NCBI RefSeq assembly: GCF_003337355.1
Contig: NZ_QPJW01000010.1
Location: 1 to 64,000, forward strand
Reading direction: 5' to 3'
DNA length: 64,000 nt
Source: Fontibacillus phaseoli
Lineage (GTDB): Bacteria > Bacillota > Bacilli > Paenibacillales > Paenibacillaceae
Of the stretch, positions 9,072 to 16,974 are shown piece by piece. The notes below the pieces were generated by a model. It did no database searches. It saw only the letters and a program-made list of their open reading frames with translations, and had not been told where the DNA came from. Every line of letters begins with the position of its first letter. Position 1 is the stretch's first letter. Made by a program: the position numbers and the translations under genes.

Positions 9072-9821
9072 CTAATTGGACTGCTTCCGCAAATACCGCC
9101 GAATAACCGCCGGATGCTGCCCGACAAACGCTGCGGTCGAGATCGCGTATTCGGAATGGGTGAAGTTCCAATCCGCATCTCCTTCATTTTGAAATAAATT
9201 CACGTCCCCGCGCCGGTTGTCATTGAATTTGATTCTTTTTCCGATGGCATAATGGTAATGATACACTTTTACATCGCTTCTTGCCCGCGGGATATTCCAG
9301 ATGTTGACGCCACCCGGCCCCTGCAGTGTGCAGTGATGCTTTTCGTCCCGATAACGAATCCCCCTGCTGGCTCGCCACATTCTCGTAATATCGTTAGACC
9401 AGCGCTCATCCCCCGGACTGTTAACCCGCAGGGTCCAGGGGTCCTTCCAGAAGTTGACGAACGGGAACTGATAGATGTCCACGTTTTCACTGCCCATGAG
9501 CTCCGGCAAGTCTTCCCGAAAACGGTCTTCCATCATTTCATCGATATCGAGATTCATGATCCAGTCCCCGCTTGCCTGTTCGATCAGGAAATTACGGACC
9601 AAAGACTCGTTCCAGTCTTCACTGTAAGGAAGTCCGGTTTGCCGCATGGTAAAGAACTTAATTGGGTATTGGCGCCGAAAGCCATCAATCAGTTCCGCCG
9701 TACCGTCCGTGCTGCCCCCGTCCGCCATAATAATTTCGTCGGCAAATGCAGCTACGCTCTCCAGATATAAAGGAACGAACGTCACCTCATTCAAAACAGG
9801 AACGATGACCGACAACTTCAT
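9072..9821 (-). CDS. GT2 glycosyltransferase
   Basis: A 249-residue GT-A fold enzyme: KLSVIVPVLNEVTFVPLYLE at the N-terminus, then EIIMADGGSTDGTAELID and MNLDIDEMMED carrying the DxD-type acidic motif near residue 95. This arrangement is close to the WaaE/KdtX-like branch of GT2. The C-terminal third (KVYHYHYAIGKRIKF) probably shapes the acceptor site. It is the last gene of a five-gene minus-strand operon. The acceptor is unknown. Confidence 0.85.
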   Translation of the reverse strand: MKLSVIVPVLNEVTFVPLYLESVAAFADEIIMADGGSTDGTAELIDGFRRQYPIKFFTMRQTGLPYSEDWNESLVRNFLIEQASGDWIMNLDIDEMMEDRFREDLPELMGSENVDIYQFPFVNFWKDPWTLRVNSPGDERWSNDITRMWRASRGIRYRDEKHHCTLQGPGGVNIWNIPRARSDVKVYHYHYAIGKRIKFNDNRRGDVNLFQNEGDADWNFTHSEYAISTAAFVGQHPAVIRRYLRKQSN

Positions 9822-10538
9822 CTATATCTGCCCCTCCTCCGGATTAATTAACCTCTTTTTTTCCTGGATAAGACGGCTCATTTCCGTAATATTTCCAAGC
9901 GCGGCCTTATACCGCTGATAAAGTAGATAATTGTCATCATAATGGGGGTTTCCGCTTGGTCCGACGAAAGGGTGCCAAAAATGAATTAACTCCCCGTCAA
10001 GCCGGACATGCTTACCCACAAGCGTATCCAAAGCGTAGGCAAACGCCTCGTCTTCACCGCCCCACCCGCTAAACCGCTCATCGTACCCGCCGACTTTTTC
10101 AAAGGATTCCCGCAGCAGCACATTCATTCCGCCGACGAAATAAGACGCATTCGCTGGCTTCGTTTCCGGCGCCGTTTGTAGCGGCCAGGGATGTTCTTCT
10201 CCCGTGACAAGTCGTTCCGAGTACGTCTGAGATAACCTGTTGATTTGTGAAAAAGGAATTACCCAGCAATCGTCATTCAGCCGTTTTAACGACTCAACGA
10301 TTAATTCCGGGTCATAAATAATGTCATTGTCCGCGATGATAAATACGCGACCGCGGGCCTTTTCTGCCGCCCGGTTGATGGCAAGCGATCTGCTGAACGG
10401 ATCTTCTTCCACTTCCCCGACACATAGTTGCGTTCCCGGCATCATCTTGTCGTAGAACCGCCTTATATAACGGAAAGCTCGATCCCTGGGTCCATCGTCC
10501 GGTTTGTATGGTATCAGCACGGATATATCTTGAAACAT
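9822..10538 (-). CDS. GT2/galactosyltransferase-like enzyme
   Basis: A 238-residue GT-A protein with ISVLIPYKPDDGPRDRAFRY at the start, FIIADNDIIYDPE as the DxD region, and GWGGEDEAFAYAL, the conserved GGEDED-like motif of the C-terminal galactosyltransferase domain (Glyco_transf_7C type). The ATG at 10538 is chosen because GGAGGG (10548-10553) lies 9 nt upstream; an earlier start at 10574 would place this site inside the gene. It is tightly packed between its operon neighbours. Confidence 0.83.
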   Translation of the reverse strand: MFQDISVLIPYKPDDGPRDRAFRYIRRFYDKMMPGTQLCVGEVEEDPFSRSLAINRAAEKARGRVFIIADNDIIYDPELIVESLKRLNDDCWVIPFSQINRLSQTYSERLVTGEEHPWPLQTAPETKPANASYFVGGMNVLLRESFEKVGGYDERFSGWGGEDEAFAYALDTLVGKHVRLDGELIHFWHPFVGPSGNPHYDDNYLLYQRYKAALGNITEMSRLIQEKKRLINPEEGQI

Positions 10539-10570
10539 AAGTTCCATCCCTCCAGACTGACTTCGAATGG

Positions 10571-11692
10571 TCACTTTAAAAAAACGCCAAGCTCCCTATA
10601 TTTTCCGGTTCCAAACGTGTCCGCCAGCTTCAAGTAGCTTTTAAAACTCGTGCCGTTTAGAAGCATGCTTTTTTCCTCCTCGATGTTATCGCCGGATTCC
10701 CAAAACAGCATACTGCGGACGCTGCGGTTGACGACGGCCAGAAACGGTTCCCGTTTCATGGGGTCCCGCATCAAATGGTAAAAAACGGTCAGCAACAATC
10801 CGATTTCATATTCTTTGTTTAATTGCGATCTTTCCATAGGTTCGGTGATTAGTTCGAATGGGGTTCGTTCCAGCAGGTTCAATTTCTTCAAGAGCTCGAA
10901 ATGATATGAATCGGGTTCAATGCCGGTCACTTTTGCTCCTTCACGAGTAAAGTGACGGGAGTAATAGCCGATGTTGCAACCTATGTCCAGCACGTTCTTG
11001 TCCCGCAAATTCAACAGGCCGATATATTCCAGAATGTAATCCAACCGGGTCTTATATACCTCATCTCGTTCACAACGCACGTTATAAAAATGCGGATGAA
11101 GAATCGGGGTGTAAAACAATTTCCTGTGTTGGCCGGTTATCGTCGCTTCGGTTTCCAATAAGGCGTGATCATTCAGCCAGCGCTCGTAATCCGGTTTCGT
11201 CATTCTGACCGGAAGTCTCCGCAAACCAGAGCAGTATAGAAATGAGGCACGGTGATGTCCGTCATGGATATTGAAGCGGCCGGGCGTACGATAGCTGACC
11301 TCAATCGGATAATCGCTAAAAAAGGTGGAGCCGGTTTGGAGATAATCCCGCATATTGATAAATTCCATCTGCCGCTGCATCAGAAGTTCGTTATTATCCA
11401 GTTCCGGGCTTTGACCCCGAAGTGTGTGGATCTTAACGTACCAGTCCAAATACGGCTCCGGCGATGCGGCGGGGACACCCATCAGATAACGGAACAACAT
11501 CCGGTGCGGTTCTAATCGGGCAATCGAAATATCCGAGAATGACAAATGATGAGCGAACCACATTTCGGTGAAATCGGGAATTAAATGCTCCCTGTTTGCC
11601 GTTCGGACATCCACATCCGTAAAAATAAGTTCAACAGGGACTTCGACCGTAACGCTTACTTCCGAATATTGTTCCTTTTCTAAATTGTCCAT
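10571..11692 (-). CDS. ParB-like domain fused to a class I SAM methyltransferase
   Basis: A 373-residue protein using ATG at 11692 behind AAGGGGGG. The N-terminal half (to about residue 180) contains GRFNIHDGHHRASFLYCSG; a D-G-x-H-R motif of this kind is typical of the ParB/sulfiredoxin fold. The C-terminal half is a Rossmann methyltransferase with motif I VLDIGCNIGYYSRHF (about residue 235) and IEPDSYHFELL at motif II. It lies second to third in the glycosyltransferase operon, so it may methylate a sugar or a carrier-linked glycan, but the role of the ParB-like part is unknown. Confidence 0.75.
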   Translation of the reverse strand: MDNLEKEQYSEVSVTVEVPVELIFTDVDVRTANREHLIPDFTEMWFAHHLSFSDISIARLEPHRMLFRYLMGVPAASPEPYLDWYVKIHTLRGQSPELDNNELLMQRQMEFINMRDYLQTGSTFFSDYPIEVSYRTPGRFNIHDGHHRASFLYCSGLRRLPVRMTKPDYERWLNDHALLETEATITGQHRKLFYTPILHPHFYNVRCERDEVYKTRLDYILEYIGLLNLRDKNVLDIGCNIGYYSRHFTREGAKVTGIEPDSYHFELLKKLNLLERTPFELITEPMERSQLNKEYEIGLLLTVFYHLMRDPMKREPFLAVVNRSVRSMLFWESGDNIEEEKSMLLNGTSFKSYLKLADTFGTGKYRELGVFLK

Positions 11693-11714
11693 GAGCATCC
11701 CCCCTTGCTTGAAA

Positions 11715-12278
11715 TCAGGGACGACCCTGAAACAGATACGTGGCAAACTCTCGATTGATATAGTCTTTGAACTTCTTCTTAGCAGCGGTGGGGAATGGAT
11801 CCAATTCCGTCATTGTCCATTCGCTGCGGTGCATTTCGTAGTCATTGCCGTACTCGCTCCCTTGAGGCCAATCATTGCCGATCGGAATGTTAAGCAAGAC
11901 ATATCGCCCGGTTTGAAGGCAGGCTTCAAGCAAAGCGATTGCCCGTTCTTTATCGAAATGTTCCAGCACGTCGCCGAGGATGATCAAATCAAACGTACCA
12001 ACCTTGTGTTGTGTGAGTAATTCGTAGGCGTCAGCGATATGAATTTCGTTATAAAAGTACGAATGGTATTCGTCTACATTTTTCGGAAATATTTCGATGC
12101 CTTCGATCACGGTCATCCACTGCTCCCGATGCACCCTTCCCTGCCAAACGTCCAGAAATTCCCGGCAAATCATCCCCCATCGTCCGAACCCGATGCCTAT
12201 ATCGAGTACGCGGGACGGAGAAACCTGCCTGATCAGTTCAATGCAATAGGAAAGATTTTGCCAATTCGATGTCCCCAT
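11715..12278 (-). CDS. class I SAM-dependent methyltransferase
   Basis: A 187-residue protein with motif I RVLDIGIGFGRWGMI near residue 22, an acidic motif II (VIEGIEIF) and FDLIILGDVLEHFDKE (motif post-II/IV), the usual order of class I methyltransferases. The ATG at 12278 is preferred because AGGAGG lies 10 nt upstream. The neighbouring gene begins 22 nt after its stop. By context it acts on a glycan made by the operon; the substrate cannot be read from the sequence. Confidence 0.82.
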   Translation of the reverse strand: MGTSNWQNLSYCIELIRQVSPSRVLDIGIGFGRWGMICREFLDVWQGRVHREQWMTVIEGIEIFPKNVDEYHSYFYNEIHIADAYELLTQHKVGTFDLIILGDVLEHFDKERAIALLEACLQTGRYVLLNIPIGNDWPQGSEYGNDYEMHRSEWTMTELDPFPTAAKKKFKDYINREFATYLFQGRP

Positions 12279-12304
12279 ACCTTTCTGTCCTCCTGTATGC
12301 AGCT

Positions 12305-13261
12305 TTATATTCCGAACAGCACCTCTAACCATCGGCCCACAGCGTTTTCAATCGTCCAGTTCGCTTCGATCCGCTCCCTGCATTTGAAGCCGAGCTCTTG
12401 CAAATTCTGACGCCGACTTTTGTCTTTATAGAAATTAATCACGTTCATATAATCTACCGGATCGTCGCTACGGAGAATAAGCCCATGAGCATCAGGATGC
12501 GCCGCTTCTTTTACATAGCCGACATCGGTGGAAAGCACCGGTTTTCCGCAAGCGTAAGCCTCCAGCGCCGGCGCCCCGCCGCCTTCATTCGCCGACGTAA
12601 TCAGCAGCAAATCAATCGAATGATAAAACATTGGCATCTGCTCATAAGCATAGAGACCGGGCGTATCCTTGAACTCCACCTCGGGATCGGATTCAAAATG
12701 ATTTCGCAACGGCTCATATAAGGAGGCATAATTTTTGGACTTTTTAGCTTTGTCACCGGCCCAACCAATGACAAGCGGCCGCTCGGCCCGATCCATTGCG
12801 ATATTGATTTCGGGGCGGAATAAATAATGATCGACGAAATGTCCGACATATTCAACCGAGGCGGACGGGGCGAGCTGCTTTATCGTCTCTGTCAGTTTCC
12901 GGTTCATCCCCCCGATCCGGCTGATCCTGGGAATGACGAGCCTCAAAAACTCAGGATCCGGAATGAGGGGATCGCTCCACTCCCGAAACGTGTCATAGTT
13001 CCGGCTGAAATAATAATAGGATACGGCCGCGGAGGAATCGATGCGGAGATTCCTGAATAAGGCATAAGCCGCCAGACCCAGGCACATCGCCGAGATAACG
13101 CGATATTTCGAATTTAGTGATTCGCTGCCATAGGCCAGCAGATAATCGTCAAGTTCGCGGGCGGATATAATATCCAGGGCGGGATGATGCTGTTGAAGAA
13201 TTTTTGCGTGCTTGCCCAAGATCCACCAGTCCACATCATAAATCATCAGATCTTTTTTCAT
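12305..13261 (-). CDS. GT-B glycosyltransferase (family 1/4 type)
   Basis: A 318-residue protein whose C-terminal domain carries VIGWAGDKAKKSKNYASL and PMFYHSIDLLLITSANEGGG followed by PALEAYACGKPVLSTDVGYV, the nucleotide-sugar binding and E-x7-E-type region of GT4 enzymes. The N-terminal domain is short for the family. It is the first gene of the minus-strand operon 13261-9072 and has GGAGGTGAAG before the ATG. Confidence 0.85.
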   Translation of the reverse strand: MKKDLMIYDVDWWILGKHAKILQQHHPALDIISARELDDYLLAYGSESLNSKYRVISAMCLGLAAYALFRNLRIDSSAAVSYYYFSRNYDTFREWSDPLIPDPEFLRLVIPRISRIGGMNRKLTETIKQLAPSASVEYVGHFVDHYLFRPEINIAMDRAERPLVIGWAGDKAKKSKNYASLYEPLRNHFESDPEVEFKDTPGLYAYEQMPMFYHSIDLLLITSANEGGGAPALEAYACGKPVLSTDVGYVKEAAHPDAHGLILRSDDPVDYMNVINFYKDKSRRQNLQELGFKCRERIEANWTIENAVGRWLEVLFGI

Positions 13262-13639
13262 TGAATAGCTTCACCTCCGGCTGAACCCTCTCTATCGCCT
13301 TATTTGATCATATTCGAGCCTTCCCCCCCAAGTTACGGGAGCGGCGAAATTGATGAATTTGTCCATTAGCGCAAAAAAAGAAGGCTCCGCGGTTTGGAAA
13401 CCGCGAGCGCCCTCTGTTCGTGGGAAGCGATATTTAAGGTTAAGCAATTTTCCAATTGCTAGGGTATTCTACCTGACAAGAAACGAAGCAATTTCTTTCG
13501 TCTCTTTCTTTTTCCAAGAGAGTTCATGGTGAATCAACTGCCTTTCCGGACTCATGAATCAATCATGACATCCGTTTTCGCTGTATGATCATTACCACTT
13601 CCCACTTATTTTATATATACCCGCCTCAACAGCGGTGAA
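13262..13639. other. intergenic region between the glycosyltransferase operon and hemY
   Basis: About 380 nt without a credible gene. It holds the upstream region of the glycosyltransferase operon (13262-13350, no clear promoter hexamers) and a minus-strand terminator at 13372-13409. I see nothing definite in 13410-13639. Confidence 0.6.
13372..13409 (-). terminator. minus-strand intrinsic terminator
   Basis: CGCGGTTT pairs with AAACCGCG around a 2-nt loop, extended by GCTC/GAGC, with TTCTTTTTTTG on the downstream minus-strand side. It probably ends transcripts arriving from hemY, 230 nt upstream. Confidence 0.75.
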
Positions 13640-15031
13640 TCATAATTGTCCGGCAATCCGCGCCGCCGTTTTTTCCCCGTTCGCGATACAGTCGGGGATT
13701 CCGACGCCGTAGTAGGAGCAGCCCGCCAAATAAACGCCGGGATAAGCAGCGGCCATTTTCTGTTCGAGCGACTTCACCAGCTCATGGTGCTTGATGTGGT
13801 AATTCGGCATTTCATCCAACCATTTGGTCACGAGATGCGTTACGGGTGCAGCCTCGATTCCGAGACTGTTTCGAATATCGCCAAGCGCAACCTCCAGCAG
13901 TTCTTCCTTGGACATGTCCTTCAACCTGGCAAAAGACGGCCCCGAGCTCTTATAAAATAACCGGACCAGCAGATGGCTCTCTGCCGAGGTATGCTTCCAT
14001 TTCCGGCTGGTCCAAGTGCATGCGTCACAAACGACGTTATCCGATTGCGAGACGATGAATCCGGTCCCGTCTACAGGCAACTTTTCATCGGGAATATCAA
14101 ACCCGAGGTACACGCTGATCATCGAGCTGTTCTTCAGCTCATGAAAGTCCTCGTTCAGGGAGTCGTCGCCAAGAATGGACTGGGCCACAGAGTGAGACGT
14201 TGCCATTACAACAAAGTCGGCGGTTAGCTCTCTTTGATCAGATAGAACAATTTTATATTGATTGCCGGTCTTGGTTATCTTTTCTGCCCCAATCCCTATG
14301 ATGAATTCCGTCTCGGGAAGCAACTCGCTATGCATCTTGTCGACCAAAGTGGAAACCCCGTTTTGAAAGGAAAAAAATTTACGGTCTCCTTTCCCTTTGA
14401 AAGCTTGCCGATTTTCAGCCAGCCCCTTCATGATGCTGCCGTATTTATTTTTGTAGTCCAGCAAATAAGGTAATGTTGAGGCGATCGTCAGCTCATTCAG
14501 CTTGCCGGAATATACCCCGGACAGGACGGGTGCGATTTGCTTTTCCACGATTTCTTTGCCGAGGAAAGCTTCGAGAAACAGGCCGACCGAATCATTTTTC
14601 GTAAATTCCCCATCGTTTGTCGTGTAAAAATCTTTAAGCGCTTCAACCTTGCCTTCAGCCGAGATGAGCTTGCTGCCCGCCAGAGATTCCAGACTGAGCG
14701 GGATCCCGAATACCGCCTCTTCCGGAATCAACTTCAGTTTGCCTTCCGTATAAATGTAGGATTTGCCCGTCGCATTATAGACAACCTCGTCACGTAAGCC
14801 AAGTTCATCAATCAGTTGATCCATGTTGGGCTTTCTGGTAACCATGGAATCGGCACCGGCTTCCATGAAGAATCCGTTTCGGGAGATTGTATTGATTTTT
14901 CCGCCTAATTTTCCATACGATTCCACAACCACAATGCGGGCATCCAGCTTCCGCTCCGCAATTTGGCGATTTAAATAATAGGCCGCCGAAAGACCCGTAA
15001 TCCCCCCGCCAACAATAACGACTGTTTTCAA
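13640..15031 (-). CDS. hemY: protoporphyrinogen/coproporphyrinogen III oxidase
   Basis: A 463-residue flavoprotein that oxidises coproporphyrinogen III (or protoporphyrinogen IX) late in haem synthesis. The FAD-binding Rossmann motif VIVGGGITGLSAAYYL is at the N-terminus, followed by RIVVVESYGKLGGKI with the acidic residue that binds the ribose, and the C-terminal YLAGCSYYGVGIPDCI flavin motif. In Gram-positive bacteria this enzyme normally works on coproporphyrinogen. Start: TTG at 15031 with AGGTGG upstream, rather than the ATG at 15064. No other haem gene is nearby. Confidence 0.92.
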   Translation of the reverse strand: MKTVVIVGGGITGLSAAYYLNRQIAERKLDARIVVVESYGKLGGKINTISRNGFFMEAGADSMVTRKPNMDQLIDELGLRDEVVYNATGKSYIYTEGKLKLIPEEAVFGIPLSLESLAGSKLISAEGKVEALKDFYTTNDGEFTKNDSVGLFLEAFLGKEIVEKQIAPVLSGVYSGKLNELTIASTLPYLLDYKNKYGSIMKGLAENRQAFKGKGDRKFFSFQNGVSTLVDKMHSELLPETEFIIGIGAEKITKTGNQYKIVLSDQRELTADFVVMATSHSVAQSILGDDSLNEDFHELKNSSMISVYLGFDIPDEKLPVDGTGFIVSQSDNVVCDACTWTSRKWKHTSAESHLLVRLFYKSSGPSFARLKDMSKEELLEVALGDIRNSLGIEAAPVTHLVTKWLDEMPNYHIKHHELVKSLEQKMAAAYPGVYLAGCSYYGVGIPDCIANGEKTAARIAGQL

Positions 15032-15131
15032 TACCCTTCCACCTCGATTAGAGAACTGTTTCACATACTAATTAACATGATACCCTAATTGCCTATACGG
15101 AAACAATGACAAGGGTGGCAATGCAAAAATG

Positions 15132-15160
15132 AAAACCCGGCCAGTTCGGCCAGGTTTTTT
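15132..15160. terminator. terminator between merR and hemY
   Basis: CCTGGCC pairs with GGCCGGG around a short loop, flanked by A and T runs. The minus-strand reading serves the upstream merR gene. Confidence 0.7.
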
Positions 15161-15168
15161 CGGGCGGA

Positions 15169-15936
15169 TTAATTTTCGGCTCCGGTATAGATCAGAATGG
15201 CATCCCGCAGAAATTCAGCCGCTCCCGGCCGGGCCCGGTCATCGTAGTAGGCCTTAAAACGCTCATCGGCCACGTACATTTGCGCCAAACCCGCATGCGC
15301 ATCCTTGGAGTATTGATCCCAGTAAAACGTCAGCCATTGCCGGTGCATATTGGCGGCCTCTTGTGCGGAAGCTCCGGCAGGATCGCCGGATTGCATTCCT
15401 TCCTCAAGGGCGGCAAACATCTCTTTTTCCAGTGTCTGTACTTTCTCATACTCCGCCTCGGTCATATGTTTAAGCTTGGCATTCGATTTGTCGACCGTTT
15501 CATTGCCGTATTTCTCGCGGATTTCGGTACCGTACTTCTCTTCGTTCTCGTCGATCAGCTTCTGCTTGAAGCCATCGAATTTTTCTTTATCCGACATGGT
15601 TATTCTCCCTTCATTCATAGCGATCGTTCTATCCACATTCGCAATTAACGCATCCAGTTGCTTTTTCCTGTCGAGGAGCCGCTCACGATGTTCGATCAGC
15701 GCCCGGGTTCCGTCAAAGCGAGGATTGGTGACGATGGCCTTAATTTGTTCCAGGGGAAAATCAAGCTCCCGGTAAAACAAAATTTGCTGCAGCCGGTCCA
15801 CCTCCGCCTGACCATAGATCCGGTACCCGGATGAACTCATCCTCGCCGGCTTGAGAATGCCAATTTCATCGTAGTACCGCAGCGTTCTGGTGCTTATCCC
15901 CGCAAGACGCCCCAACTTCTGAACCGTATATTCCAT
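15169..15936 (-). CDS. MerR-family regulator, TipA type
   Basis: A 255-residue regulator. Residues 1-70 are the MerR winged helix (YTVQKLGRLAGISTRTLRYY, RIYGQAEVDRLQQILFYREL), followed by a dimerisation helix and a C-terminal TipAS domain (about 125-255; WDQYSKDAHAGLAQMYVADE), a helical domain that binds antibiotics or other ligands in the family. ATG at 15936 is preferred because AGGAGGTG lies just upstream. It probably controls its own promoter (15959-15989). Confidence 0.9.
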   Translation of the reverse strand: MEYTVQKLGRLAGISTRTLRYYDEIGILKPARMSSSGYRIYGQAEVDRLQQILFYRELDFPLEQIKAIVTNPRFDGTRALIEHRERLLDRKKQLDALIANVDRTIAMNEGRITMSDKEKFDGFKQKLIDENEEKYGTEIREKYGNETVDKSNAKLKHMTEAEYEKVQTLEKEMFAALEEGMQSGDPAGASAQEAANMHRQWLTFYWDQYSKDAHAGLAQMYVADERFKAYYDDRARPGAAEFLRDAILIYTGAEN

Positions 15937-15958
15937 GTGTTCACCTCCTGACATCCTC

Positions 15959-15989
15959 AATGTACACCTTTCCGCAACGTCAAGGTCAA
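15959..15989 (-). promoter_or_regulatory. MerR-type promoter/operator of the TipA-like gene
   Basis: On the minus strand, -35 TTGACC (15984-15989) and -10 TACATT (15959-15964) are 19 bp apart, the long spacing that MerR proteins correct by twisting DNA. The spacer contains the imperfect dyad CCTT...AAGG around GACGTTGCGG, as in other TipA-type operators. Confidence 0.75.
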
Positions 15990-16144
15990 CCCCTAAAATA
16001 AATTTACCCTAAAACCAGGGAAAGCTCGCACTACGTATAGATTCGAGCTGTATCGTGCCATTCACTTCGGTGCTCTCTGATACACTGCAGCACTTTGTTT
16101 CTCAAATTAAGTTTGGTTACTCAGGTGCGGATGCGATGCTTACC

Positions 16145-16255
16145 GCTCTGGCGGGCTTTGTTGCTCTGGTGACGTAGTTGCTCTGGTGGACTTTGTTGCT
16201 CCGGTGCGGTAGTTGCCTTGGTATGCTTTATTGCTCGAGCGAGTTTTGGCAGCTT
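16145..16255. repeat. degenerate tandem repeat, about 18-nt period
   Basis: Five to six units of 17-18 nt beginning GCTC(T/C)GG(T/C)G and ending in TTGTT or AGTT follow each other (GCTCTGGCGG..., GCTCTGGTGA..., GCTCTGGTGG..., GCTCCGGTGC..., GCCTTGGTAT...). It lies about 100 nt before the four-unit element at 16358. Confidence 0.6.
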
Positions 16256-16357
16256 TGATTACGTTTTTGTTTCTCTGGTCCGATGTTGTGTTCATTTATG
16301 CTGGAATGCGTAATATTCTATGTACTAAGTTCTGTTGAACCCTCTCCTTTCCCCTGG

Positions 16358-16542
16358 CTAACGGACATAAGCGACCTTAAAGTACTCAAAAACTCAAGCT
16401 CAAAAATCTAACGGACACAGGAGACGTTATTTGCATGATTTGAGCCCAAAAAGGATAGATTTCACCCTATTAAGGTCTCTGGTGTCCGTTAAATTTCGAA
16501 AAGGGCGAATTAATACGATTTAACGTCTCTCCTGTCCGCTAG
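16358..16542. repeat. four-unit inverted intergenic element, copy 1
   Basis: Four 23-nt units: direct at 16358-16380 and 16408-16430 (start CTAACGGACA, end CTTAA or GTTAT), inverted at 16470-16492 and 16520-16542. Unit starts are 50, 62 and 50 nt apart; spacers are 27, 39 and 27 nt. The clearest unit also has TAACG/CGTTA arms. Direct and inverted units match at 18-19 of 23 positions, so long hairpins can form. The geometry is identical to the copy at 51842 and nearly so to 27785. Confidence 0.85.
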
Positions 16543-16591
16543 AAGTCTGAGATCCACTCAAGGAACAACTACTGAAGACGAGATTCGAAGC

Positions 16592-16802
16592 TAAACAAAA
16601 AATCCCATCCTGGCTAACAGGATGGGATTCCAGAATTGACGCGAAGCTGCGTTAATTCGGCTTACCAAGCGTAAGCTTGAGGGGCCTCTCCAACCATCCA
16701 AGTGTCGGCGCATTTTGTAGGAGGACAGTCCGGCCCCATTGTTCGGACCGTCATTTTGATCGTTCATTTCTCCGTAGCACAATGGGTAAAATATTCCATT
16801 GT
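16592..16802 (-). ncRNA. candidate structured RNA ending in a strong terminator
   Basis: On the minus strand a string of hairpins occurs within 210 nt: ACAATGG/CCATTGT (16779-16802), ACGGTCCG/CGGACTGT (16725-16751), CAAGC/GCTTG (16666-16679), a 10-bp stem GAATTAACGC/GCGTCAATTC (16633-16658), and a perfect 12-bp terminator stem AATCCCATCCTG (16601-16629) with a T run to 16592. A 63-codon frame spans it but ends inside the terminator. No gene follows before the repeat element, so this may be a stand-alone RNA. I do not recognise an Rfam class. Confidence 0.5.
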
Positions 16803-16974
16803 CTTCACTTTAAGCCTAGCCTGTCATATACCCTTAGTTCCAGGCTGCACGTAACTTCCAGTAATCAGTTTTCGAAACGTCTTGATTTTACGTTTACACC
16901 ACCACCCTTCCATCTCGCTCACATTCTGGTATCATGAAATATAGCCAAAATTTTTGTATTCAGGAAGGTAAGCC

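Noticed and set aside
16591..16782. 63-codon minus-strand frame
   Set aside because: It runs through the terminator stem and stops within its T run; weak ribosome binding site. More likely part of a structured RNA.
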